Assembly: GCA_013368375.1 (NCBI GenBank)
Contig: JAACJP010000012.1
Coordinates: 1-64,000 of the forward strand
Source: Tricholomella constricta
Lineage: Eukaryota > Basidiomycota > Agaricomycetes > Agaricales > Lyophyllaceae
Direction of reading: 5' to 3'
DNA: 64,000 nucleotides
Part shown: piece after piece, positions 1 through 10,362 of the stretch
Numbering within the stretch: the first letter of the stretch is position 1
Layout: each line of letters opens with the position of its first letter
Notes under the pieces: model-generated
Told to the model about the DNA's origin: nothing
The model's input: the letters and a program-made list of their open reading frames with translations, nothing else
Databases searched by the model: none
Translations under genes and position numbers: made by a program

Positions 1-1777
1 GCGCTCCCTTCACTGGAGTTGGACTCGCCCGCCGCCTCCTCGACCAACTCCGAGCGCCGCTCCCGAAGCAGCCTCAGCGCGTCCACGGTGCCTTCCACTT
101 GCTGGTAAATCTGTCGCAGCGACCAGCGCGTTATCTCCTGCTGGGACTCCAGAACCTGCGCTTGCTGAACCAAGGTCCGAAGAAAGGCGTTGCGCGAGAA
201 AAGCGCGCGGTCCACGTCGGCGAGGTCGAAGCTGTCGATAATCGCGGTCGAGGCCATGTACCCCAGACCGTCTAGGTCCTCGTTACGGAGCAGGGCCTCC
301 GCCTGAGGCAACGCGCCCTGATGCAAGAAACCCGCGCCCATGCCCGCAGATCCGGCGACCTGAATCATCGCAAGGTGGTGGGTGGCCGCCGCCAGCTCGC
401 GCTCGCGCTCCCGGGGATCCGCCAGGAAGGGCTGAGGGGACCGGCGCAGCGAGAGCGCGGGCGCAGTGGCGGGCTTCTCCTCCTCGACATCCTCGACGAT
501 AGGGCGCGATATGTTTCGGCGCCGCGATCGCGAACCAGAGGCCCTCGGAACGACAAGGGGGACGCCGTCGCGCGTCGTCTCACACTTCTTGGCGTGGATC
601 TTGCAGAGCGCACAAGGACTGACGCCAGGCTTCTGCAGGCAGTCGACGCCGGAGTCCACGCAACGATCGCACTAGAAAAGGGTCAGCGCCGACGACCGCA
701 CGAGCCCAACCGATAACCTACCGCTACATCGCGCACCAAGTGGTGAGGGCACTCCTTCTTGAAGTCCTCGAGGCGCCCGAGCCACTTGTCGGTCGTGCGC
801 CGCTTCCGTTTGCCTTTCCCCGACTCCGCCTCCGGGACCTCCACTAACGACCCTTCCCCGTCATCCGCGACGTCGCGCTTGCGCTTCCGACTCAAAGCCG
901 TCACCTCGTCGGACCCAGTGGCAGCGGGCGTTGCACCTACCAAGCTAGTTAGGGGCAGACCACTCACAGCGCTAAAGATAGGCCCCGATCGGAAGGCGGA
1001 CTCACGCGTACGAAGCGATCGCGAAGCGGACGGGGCAGTCTGTCCAAAAACATTAAGCAATCGACAGAAGACAAAATCGCGTGAGATACGCACGTCGGCC
1101 GCAGCGTCTTTACCAGCACGCGACCCGCCACCGACCGACATACGAGGCACAAAAACGGGAGGCCGCGAGGATTTGCCTTTCCCCTTGGGCGACGGCGCCA
1201 CAGGAACGCCGGACGATGCCCCCCCCGCGACCGGCGGCGGGATTGTGCCCACACTACCGCGCCTCTGCTCCGCCTCCACCGCCAACTCCGTGTCGCGCAC
1301 TTCGACGTCGCCAACATCCGGATGGGGACCCTGCTCGACTGGCGGTTCCCCCCCAAGCCCGCCAGATACGACCAGTGGCGCATTTCCGGCGCCTCGAGAT
1401 GTGCCCGATTGAAGATGTCGTTCACGGCGCTGGCGGGTGTACTCGTCCTCAAGAACGCACAAGACCAAGTCGGTCACCTACATACCAAAAGTCAGAAACG
1501 GACGCACCTCGGGCTCCAGATCCGCGAATTTTTCCGACCACTCCCTGTCGTCCTTGATGCGTGCCCATATTTGGGACAACGCCTCCTGCTCCTCACGCCA
1601 TTCCAAACGCCCGGGGCCCGCCTCTTGTTTCCGAAGCGCGGTCACGCCGTCCCGTATGTCCTCGAGCGCCTCGAAGCGCTCTTCGCGAGTGGCGTCGTCG
1701 GGAAGTTGACACCATCGAATGTAGTCGGTGGTCAGATACCGGAGGACGCGCTTGAAGTCAGACACGACGGTGGCCAT
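1..1777 (-). CDS. Cysteine-cluster protein, copy 1 (spliced, runs off the window)
   Basis: The reading starts at ATG 1777 with an acidic helical stretch (about 1777-1480) and passes through a likely intron starting near 1482. A low-complexity K/R-rich linker with probable NLS-like runs (KRKRR) follows. A clear 50-bp GTAGGT...CTAG intron at 721-672 leads into an exon that stays open to base 1. That exon begins with a cysteine cluster of the form CDRCVxxGxDC...PCxxCKxxxxKCE, then Arg-rich sequence, then a long helical region. The cluster resembles a fungal binuclear zinc cluster but is not the standard Zn2Cys6 spacing. No function is recognised. Copy 2 next door shares its order, and both copies sit downstream (minus direction) of the same 40-bp motif. 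Because it is spliced and duplicated beside mobile DNA, it may be cargo of a DNA element rather than a host gene. Confidence 0.55.
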
Positions 1778-1915
1778 GATGGTTGAAAAGGGAGGGAACC
1801 GAAAAAGGGACAGTCACTCTAAACAAACCAGGACGCGCTGTCAAATTCTGTTGCACCGCCACCACCATCTCACGCCACACACGCGCCAGTTCTAGAATTT
1901 TCTCGACCGGTCTCC

Positions 1916-1955
1916 GGACCGACTGAGGGCAGTCGGCATTTCAAGTAAGGAGGAG
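1916..1955 (-). repeat. 40-bp upstream motif, copy at gene unit 1
   Basis: The block from ggaccgactgagggcagtcgg to caagtaaggagga recurs at 3443-3482 with few changes. Both copies lie upstream, in minus orientation, of a cysteine-cluster gene unit. Each contains a 7-bp hairpin (ccgactg...cagtcgg). It may be a shared promoter or leader element. Confidence 0.6.
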
Positions 1956-2172
1956 ACACGACCTACAGGTTGAGCGGCGGCCGACGCCAGCAACCGACGC
2001 CACCAATAAAAGAACCGACCAAAACGAAGAACCGACTTACGCCACCTAGAACGAATAGTTCGAATTATAACAGAACGACCCAATTTTAGGGCCCGCACAA
2101 CAAAACAGGTATATACGGCATACGCGACCAATAATGAGCGCAACCCGACCACAAAACACGACAAACCTGGAG

Positions 2173-3323
2173 TCAAAACGACGAACCCTCGCCACCATCG
2201 TCGCATACGCCACCACCGACAACGCTTCCACTACCGCTACCCCCACCGCTCGGAGCACCCATTGCAGACGCACCAACTAACTCGACGCGCCGGGCCTGAA
2301 GCAGGTCAAGGGCCGACGACGTAGACACGACCTGCTCGTAAAGCTGACGGGCCGACGAACGCATAATCTCTTGGCGCGATTCAAGGACTTGAATTTCCTG
2401 GACCAAAGTACGCAAGAAAACGGTGCGCGCCGATAGCGCCCGATCTATATCCGCAAGACCGAACCGCGAAATACGGAGGAAGTCCTCAACGGACCTCGAC
2501 GAACAACGGAGGTGGCGCGCACGCGTCGCAAGAGCGCCCCTCTACTAAGCATGGCACAAACTGGTGCGGAGCCGGCGGAAACGACCCCACCTCACTCGTC
2601 TCACATTGCTTCGACTGAATCTCGCAAACCGCACAAGCGTCAATCCCGTTGCGCTGAACACAGTCCAAAGCGTAGCCCGCACAACGGTCGCACTAGCCAA
2701 CAAATGAGAGGAAGAACAAGATCGCACGAGAACCGATGACTTACCGCTTCGCTACGAGTGTAATGCTCCGGGTACTCCTCTTTAAACTCCTCAAGATGCT
2801 CCAGCCACAAATCGTGTCGCCTCCGCTGCGCCGCCAATACCGACTCCCCGGAGATCTCGACTACAGACTCTTCTTCGTCCCCGTCCCCAACCGAGGAAGC
2901 GCACATGCGATCCCGAACGACAGGCCCTGCCTGTTCTCCAGCAGAGGCGGCGCGAGCAGGCTCCCGAATGACCGCCCGTCGGTGAGGGTAGTCAGACTAC
3001 CAACGAGGGCGTTAATCCTCGGGAACGATCAAGCCAACGAAGAGCGAACTTACACTCGGCTGTAGCCCCGCGAACCGTCTGGACCATTCAGGGTCAGACG
3101 CGACCGAAGACCATACGTCGAGCAAAGCATATTCTTCGTCGCGCCACGCCCAGCGCCAGGGTTCAGCTGCTGGTGACCTAAGCACTTCGACGCCGTTTAA
3201 CAAATATTGCAGCACGCGAGTACGCTCGTAACGAGGCGAGTCGTCCGACAGCGATTGCCATTCCTCCCAGTCTCGTCCCAAATTGCGGAGAATACGACGA
3301 AGATCGACAGGAGGTCCCGACAT
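2173..3323 (-). pseudogene. Cysteine-cluster protein, copy 2 (degenerate)
   Basis: This is a diverged tandem copy of the unit at 1-1777. The likely start is ATG 3323 (MSGPPVDLRRILRNLG). The helical N-terminal block matches copy 1 in pattern (W...EWS.RFA.L.P.V). The segment ending EEFKEEYPEHYTRSEA is followed by a GTAAGT...CTAG intron at about 2746-2695, then CDRCAGYALDC...ACAVCEIQSKQCET, so the cysteines are conserved. A stop near 2486 interrupts the linker, after which the copy-1-like helical tail (ADIDRAL...FLRTLVQEIQVLES) continues to about 2173. The linker is also shorter than in copy 1. It is probably non-functional. Its 5' side abuts the left inverted arm at 3485. Confidence 0.5.
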
Positions 3324-3442
3324 AACGATGGGTAAAACAAACCAAGAACCAGGATATATATATGTCGCCAACGCGTCGGCACCGCCACTCGCTCCTATGT
3401 CCGCCCCTTTTTCCAAGGAGAACGCCCCCTGACCAACGCGCG

Positions 3443-3482
3443 GGACCGACTGAGGACAGTCGGTATTTCAAGTAAGGAGGAG
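3443..3482 (-). repeat. 40-bp upstream motif, copy at gene unit 2
   Basis: This is the second copy of the motif at 1916-1955, with loop AGGA instead of AGGG inside the same ccgactg/cagtcgg stem. It ends two bases before the left inverted arm. Confidence 0.6.
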
Positions 3483-3484
3483 AT

Positions 3485-4518
3485 GATGAGCACCGTCCAA
3501 CGCTGTACACTGAACCAACCCATTCTACGGATATCAACCGTTGCGCCACGACGAACACGGTCCCAAATGCGACCAAAGCGCTAAACCGACCGACCGACAA
3601 TACGACCGACCGACCGACAATACGACCAAACGACCGACGCACCGACCAAGAGACAAAGTAACTTGGAACGCCAGTTCTCCTCTCTGGGCGCGCGGAGCAC
3701 GGAACGCCGTATAACCTGTCAACGACCGCGCACGTTTGTATGCCAAGGTCTCAACCCGGCGACAACCAAACCCGATTTGAAATGATCCTAGGAAACGCCG
3801 TTGCCTAGCTAGCCGCAGGAAGGATCCGGCCGTACCACGGAGCTCCGCACCCAAGAGCCACTACCGATCGCAAAGCCACCACCGATCATACATCCGACCC
3901 GACGCCTCGAGCCGATCAAAAGCCCCTTTGCCGAGCCAAAGAGCGCCACACTCTCTAAAAAGTGTCGCGCGGTACCAAGCTTGGCGGCGCTTCCCCCAAA
4001 TAAACCAGTAAAACACCTGCCTCGCCGGCTCGCGCGAGGCGAGTCGGTCGTATTGTATAAAAACATACCCATGTATTACCTACTTGCTCCAGTGAATTAC
4101 AGCCCGTATTTTCCCTCACACTCAGAGTGAATAGCTCGAAACCGTCGTCTCTGTCGTCTCTGCACCGTCCTCATCGTATAAACCGTCGCCACTGTCGTAA
4201 ACCTCGTAACTGCCGTCTCTGTCGCCTCGTACTCGTTGCCCGAACCCGTGAGTTCTCCGTATTAACTTTGTTCGTCTCGTTGTCGCACAACCGACACCAA
4301 AAGTCGTGTTACCGACCCGTTCCGCCTGGGAACGATCGTATTCTATCGTATCGCTGTCGGTTCGACTAATTACGAGTCGGATCGTCTTTACTTTAATCAA
4401 ACCACCCCTTTCAAACCCTGCACACTCGCGTGTTTGGGAACTTCTAACATTTCTCGCCCCCCATAGTTGTTAGTTGTTTTGTTGTTGTGCACAGCACCTA
4501 CAGGCCTTCTAGCTCTAT
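3485..4518 (-). repeat. Left arm of a ~1.03 kb inverted repeat
   Basis: The reverse complement of this segment matches 5521-6562 over its whole length with scattered substitutions. The outer end reads gatgagcaccgtcc and the inner end ctagctctatca. It contains a short-period cgaccgaccgacaatacgac tract around 3580-3640, which appears as cggtcggtcgg in the right arm. In minus orientation it lies directly upstream of the cysteine-cluster unit, as the right arm lies upstream of the LINE. Confidence 0.85.
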
Positions 4519-4600
4519 CAACGGACTGCAGATCGTATGGAACATATATTTCGGGAAAGCCCTACCATTATCCCTCGTCCACTACTACACCCTCATCAAC

Positions 4601-5542
4601 ATGATCCGTAACCTATCCTTTGCATCCGAAGGCTACGGAGTTGGACGCCCGCTCAAAGGCGACGCAACCTTCCACTGTGCTGGCTGCAAGTCGACAGACC
4701 ACCCCAGAGCGCTGTGTCCATTCATGGACATTCCCGGATGGCTGGGACCCAAACGTCAGGAAACCTCGAACCAGCCGAGCGCGGACCCCTCGAACGAAAC
4801 CCAAGCGCAAAGCCAGACAAACAGAGGCTCCGGACCCCGTGGTCGCACCCGTACCAGAGGAAGGGGAGGCAAAGGGCGCGGACGAGGAAACGGTAGAGGC
4901 CGGGGCCAGGCTTAGATCCACACATAATTCCCATACCAGACAACTTACTCGTGCACACAATATAGACGTTTTCGGAACATCTTGAACGACCGGCGGGTGA
5001 GGACGCAGGTCTTCAATAAGCAGAGTAAGAACAATACAAAATGAAGTGCTAAAGCTCGGGATGAATTTACTGGTCGTGTTCGACACAGGTAAGCCTGAGA
5101 TGCGCGCCCTCCCACATCCTTGGGAGGAAAAAACGGCAGTCTACATAAGTAGAGGACGGTGCTGTGCAGCAATCCTGCGTAAGTTAATCAGTTTCAGTAT
5201 GTGCCTCTCCATATATCTGCAGCTGAGAAAACAACGTCCCCCAGTCCACCCCTGGGTTAAAAGGGTGGCGAACCTAGCAAGTGGTTATCCGCTAGGTAAG
5301 CCAAACTAACCGCTAACACACTAAATCCCCCAATTCATACAGGTAACGCTTTCGGTAACGGCCAAGACCCCAACCAGGATGGAGGGGATAACGATCCTGC
5401 CGCCGATCACACCCCCGAGGAAATCCTGGAAGATGAAAGAGGCGGAGTCCCAAGGGACAACCGGGGCGCATACAGCCCCGCCCCCCCGAGATCGGGGGAA
5501 GGTAGCCATAGGGCTACGGTGATAGAGCTAGAAGGCCTGTAG
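4601..5542 (+). CDS. Spliced zinc-knuckle / RG-rich gene in the inverted-repeat loop
   Basis: An exon from about ATG 4601 encodes a Cys/His motif (CAGCKSTDHPRALCPF...GWLGP), a Pro/Gln/Thr-rich stretch and an RG/GRG-rich basic tail typical of RNA- or DNA-binding proteins. That frame stops at 4915, so either the first exon ends earlier or the tail is real. Further on are plausible introns: gtaagt at about 5177 to ctgcag at 5222, and gtaagc at about 5296 to acag at 5341. The last gives an exon (GNAFGNGQDPNQDGG...) open to a stop at 5542, just inside the right arm. CxxC...HPxxxCPF-type knuckles followed by GW occur in basidiomycete transposon-associated proteins (recollection, not checked). Exon joins are uncertain and no function can be assigned. 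Confidence 0.35.
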
Positions 5543-6562
5543 GTGCTGTGCACAACAACAAAACAACTAACAACTATGGGGGGGGGCGAGAAATGTTAAA
5601 AGTTCCCAAACACGCAAGTGTGCAGGGTTTGAAAGTGGTGGTTTGATGAAAGTAAAGACGATCCGACTCGTAATTAGTCGAACCGACGGCGATGCGATAG
5701 AATACAATCGTTCCCAGGCGGAGCGGGTCGGTAACCGACTTTTGGTGTCGGTTGTGCGACAACGAGACGAACGAGGTTTATTACGGAGAACTCACGGGTT
5801 CGGGCGACGAGTACGAGACGACAGAGACGGCGGTTACGAGGTTTACGACGGTGGCGACGGTTTATACGATGAGAACGGTGCAGAGACGGCAGAGACGACG
5901 GTTTTTGAGCTATTAACTCTGAGAGTGAGGGAAAATACGGGCTGTAATTCACTGGGGGAGGTAGGTAGTACATGGGTATGTTTTTTTTATACTATGCGAC
6001 CGACTCGCTTCTCGCAAGCCGGTGAGGCAGGTGTTTTTACTGGTTTATTGTGAGGAGTGCCGCCAAGCTTGGTACCGCGCGACGCTTTTTAGAGAATGTG
6101 GCGCTCTTTGGCTCGGCAAAGGGGCTTTTGATCGGCTCGCGGTGTCGGGTCGGATGTATGATCGGTGGTGGATTTGCGATCGGTAGTGGCTCTTGGGTGC
6201 GGAACTCCGTGGTACGGCCGGATCCTCTCTGCAAATGGCTGGGCAAAGGTGTTTCCAATGATAATTTCAAATCGGGTTTGGTTGTCGCCGGGTTGAGACC
6301 TTGGCATACGAACGTGCGCGGTCGTTGACAGGTTATACGGCGTTCCGTGCTCCGTGTGCCCAGAGAGGAGAACTGGCGTTTCAAGTTACTCTGTTTCTTG
6401 GTCGGTGCGTCGGTCGTTTGGTCGTATTGTCGGTCGGTCGGTCGCATTGTCGGTCGGTCGGTTCGGCGCTTTGGTCGCATCCGGGACCGTGTTCGTCGTG
6501 GCGCAGCGGTTGATGTCCGTATTATGGGCAGGTTCTGTGTACAGCGCGGGACGGTGCTCATC
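5521..6562 (+). repeat. Right arm of the ~1.03 kb inverted repeat / LINE 5' leader
   Basis: This is the inverted partner of 3485-4518. It runs from tgatagagctag to gtgctcatc and overlaps the start of the LINE reading frame, whose candidate ATGs are 6513 and 6579. It therefore serves as the LINE 5' leader. The same block, inverted, leads the cysteine-cluster unit on the other side. Confidence 0.85.
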
Positions 6563-9500
6563 AACGGCATACACACACATGCCAGACACACCCACAAATA
6601 TAAGGGAAAGGCCTAGGAGGCCAGTGTCGGGATCACGAAATCCCCAACCCCAGGAAGGGGATATAGAAGAGGAAGAAAGGAATAACACCATGCACGAACC
6701 CCAAAACCCGAGTAACAGCCGAGGGACCAATCCACAGGAAGGCAACCGAGCACAGAGAAGGGAATACAGAAGAATATGCAAGAAAGACACGAAAGCCGCC
6801 ATAAGAATCGGCTCACTTAATATTCGCGGCTTCAGAAACGCAGGAAATGGAAGGAATGAATCGAAGTGGCTCCACGTTAATCAGATCCTACGTGACAAAC
6901 GTATAGGCATACTAACTGTGCAGGAAACCCACCTGACGGAACAACGACGCGAAGACCTAGAGAAACTTTTCGCAAAAAGAATGAAAATCCACATATCCGT
7001 AGACCCAGTAAACCCAACAGGCAGAGCAGGAGTAGCAATAGTCCTTAACAAGGAACTGACAAATATTAATGGAACAAGAATAATGGAAATCATTCCAGGA
7101 AGGGCCCTCCACATCCAGACAAATTGGCACAAAGCTGAACAGATATCAATCCTAACGGTTTACGCCCCAAACCTAAGCAGTAGAGACGATAACACAAAAT
7201 TCTGGAAAGAACTCCACAGCTATCTAGTAGCGCACCCAAGACTGAAGGTAGACATAATGAACGGCGATTTCAACATGGTCGAAGACATGCTAGATAGACT
7301 TCCAGCACACGAAGACCCACCAGAACCAGTAGAAGAACTAGAGAATTTAAAAAACCTACTAGAATTAGTTGACAGCTGGAGAACAACATTCCCCACAACA
7401 AAAGCATACTCCTTCCTCCAGGAAGCGACCGCAACCCAATCAAGGCTAGACAGAATATATGTAACACCGAACATCCTTCAAACCGCAAGAGACTGGAAGA
7501 TGGAGACCTCCGGAATACCAGGCTTGGACCATAAACTAGTCTCGGTCCAGGTAGCTCACCAAAACGCCCCACAAATTGGTAAAGGCAGATGGTCAATCCC
7601 CCCGCATGTCCTGAACGACAAACTATTCAAGACAAGGACCAAAGAAGAAGGAATAAAAGCAATAAACGATATCACAACATTACAAGCGAACAGAACCCAA
7701 GAGAAAAACGCCCAGAAAATATTCGAAAACTTCAAGACCAAGATTATGGAACTGGCGAGACAAAGGGACAAAGCCATAATACCTAGAATCGAAAGACAAA
7801 TCAGGGATCTACAGAGCGCCCTCCAAAGAGTGAATAATGACACACTATACGAAGAAGACGAACAAAGGATAGCGTCAGCAGAAATAGAAGAAAAAATACG
7901 ACTCCTCGAAGAAAAACGACACCTGAAAACAAGGAAACAATCCATGATAAAAAACCGCATCCACGGAGAGACGATCTGTAGATACTGGACGAAAGCGAAC
8001 AAAGCAGCAAGACCCAGAGATATAATATACGCACTTAAATCGACCGCAGACCCTGAAGAACAAACCTATGAAACACATTCACAAAAAATGGCCGAGATAG
8101 GCCGCTCCTACCACGACTCCCTACAAAACGCAGACCCCCAGATCCAGGAAGAGCAAAGAGAAGCAGCCACTCAGGAAGCCATAGGATACATTGAGAAAAC
8201 ACTGCCAGAGGACCAACAGGCAAACCTAGCGGCACCAATAACAAGAGCAGAAATAATAGACGCGATTAAGAAAGCAAAGAATAACACAGCAGCAGGTCTA
8301 GACGGGGCAACAAACGAAATGTGGAAGGCACTCCATAGTAGGTATGAAGAGGGAAAAAAACGAGGAGAAACATCAATCTTCGACATAGCAGACCTTCTCA
8401 CGAAAACATTCAATGACATACATCAATTCGGATTATTAACAAACTCAAAATTCGCAGACGGGTGGATGTGCCCTCTCTACAAAAAAAACGACAAGACAGA
8501 GATAGCGAATTACAGACCGATTACCTGTCTAAATACGGACTATAAAATATACACAAAATGCCTAGCGACCAGACTAGCGAACGTAGCAGACCATCTAATT
8601 CACCCAAGCCAAGCTGGCTTTATTCCAGGAAGACGAATCACTGACCAAACAAAACTCATACGTCTCATGATGAAATATGCAGAAGATACAGAACAAAACG
8701 GTCTAATAATAGCGTTAGACCAAGAGAAAGCCTACGACAAAATAAAACACGATTACCTATGGAGGACTCTAGCAGCATTCGGCATCCCAGACACCTTCAT
8801 CAAACCAATAAAATCCCTGTATGAAAACGCGGAAACGAAGATAATGATAAATGGATGTCTATCCTCACCATGGAAGATATCGAGAGGTGTAAGACAAGGC
8901 GATCCACTTTCATGCCTCCTTTTCGACCTCGCAATCGAACCCCTAGCAGCATCAATCCGAGCATCAAACCTAGAAGGCTTCAAAATTCCAGGCTGCGAAG
9001 AAAGACTAATCACAAACCTATTCGCAGACGACACAACGGTCTTTATGTCAAAAAATGACAATTACAACGACCTAACGAAAGTTCTCGATAACTGGTGCCT
9101 TGCATCCGGGGCAAAGTTTAACGCAGGAAAAACAGAAATAATTCCGATAGGAACAAAAACATTCAGAGAAAGTGTGATCCAAAATAGGAGAACAGACCTT
9201 AACACGGAAGAAATACCGAGGAACATTCACATAGCGGCGGAAGGTGAAGCAATACGAATCCTAGGTGCATGGTATGGGAACAGAATAAACGCAGAAGCCG
9301 CGTGGTCAATCGTACTAGACAAAATAAATGCTAACCTTGAACAGTGGGAAAAGAGCAATCCTACAATGGAAGGAAGAAAGCTGGTCGTAAACATGATAGT
9401 AGGAGGCATGACACAATATCTCACCCAGGTCCAAGGCATGCCCAAACAGATTGAAAAAAAAAATAGCCAAAATAATAAGGAACTTTATATGGAAAGAAAA

Positions 9501-9985
9501 ACGGGCACCAGTAAGCGAATCCACGTTATTCCTAGACACGAAAGAAGGCGGGAAAGCACTCCTCGATATAGAATCAAGAAACGAAGCTATAGAAGCGATG
9601 TGGTTAAAAGAATACCTTAACTTTGGAACAAAATGCCCTCTATGGACACTAATTGCAGACGCTCTATTCGCTCTGAACACACCCAAATCAGAAGCAAAAG
9701 TAAACAAAAGGGTAAGACAAAACATATACCTTCAATCGTGGAAAACCTCCTCTACTGAAAGAGCTGGAGTGTGCCCGGACCTTCAAAGGTTACTAAAAGT
9801 AGCAAAAAAATACGGACTAAGAATAGAGGGACTTGCTTTCTCAAAAAACATCGTCCGCCAAAGACCAATCTGGTACCACAGCGACGCCGACATAAGAATT
9901 AGGAAACTAAATCACGGAACAGTCAGTGAATGCCTAAGAGATAGACACAACGTAAGAACAACCGGCGATGCAGAAACACAAGCAG
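6513..9985 (+). pseudogene. LINE endonuclease-reverse transcriptase (5' part of ORF)
   Basis: The endonuclease is seen as SLNIRGF (~6818), QETHL (~6922), GRAGVAIVLN, YAPN, GDFN (~7263), SRLDRIYV (~7441) and LDHKLVSV. The RT is seen as AAGLDGATNEMW, NYRPITCLN, QAGFIPGR, LIIALDQEKAYD, GVRQGDPLS and the catalytic FADD at about 9021. The start may be ATG 6513 or 6579, both in frame. A run of ten A at 9454-9463 breaks the frame. The downstream frame (KKIAKIIRNFIW...EGGKALLDIESRNEAI) is the expected RT-distal sequence and stays open to the gypsy insertion at 9985. The enzyme family nicks target DNA and primes reverse transcription there. Confidence 0.85.
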
Positions 9986-10176
9986 TGTAAGGGTGGGTTG
10001 TAGACTTAAGGTTCACACCGGACTAAACACGACCGCGTATTGGATTGTGTGTAGTAGTGGTGTATATAAGTCTAAAGATTATATAATACAGAGGCGCTGT
10101 CTATATAGAGCCAGCGCCTTTAGAAATAAACAAAGACAAACAACGATCGCTACCTTATTCGGTAACGCCCGTTACA
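9986..10176 (-). repeat. 3' LTR of the gypsy element
   Basis: This 191-bp copy reads identical to 24039-24229. It contains a 7-bp hairpin (ggcgctg...cagcgcc) and a terminal gtaacg/cgttac hairpin just before its TACA end. Confidence 0.95.
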
Positions 10177-10211
10177 CTCTCCCCCTTTAGATTGAGCCCC
10201 GGGCTCAATCT
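10177..10211 (-). promoter_or_regulatory. Polypurine tract and adjacent hairpin (gypsy)
   Basis: In minus orientation a perfect 11-bp stem, AGATTGAGCCC/GGGCTCAATCT with a 1-nt loop (10189-10211), is followed at once by AAAGGGGGAGAG and the LTR. The position fits the plus-strand primer. The same stem-then-AAAGGGGG layout recurs in two other elements (17677-17708, 40009-40040). Confidence 0.8.
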
Positions 10212-10362
10212 ATTCCCAATTCCGTTGTTTGGATAGTAGACTTGTTGAAGTCCACTATCGTGCATTCGATAGTTATAGACATATAAATTTTTTATATCTA
10301 TATATATATATTTTTTTTTTTTTTTTTCGTGGGCGGTACGATAGTACCGCCCGCGGCGCTGC

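Noticed and set aside
759..1412. Plus-strand open frame of 217 aa
   Set aside because: It is antisense to the cysteine-cluster gene in GC-rich DNA, and only the minus strand shows introns and a conserved second copy.
3485..6562. Assembly artefact as the whole cause of the inverted arms
   Set aside because: The arms differ by many scattered substitutions and small indels, which a simple duplicated-contig error would not produce. Long reads would still be the proof.
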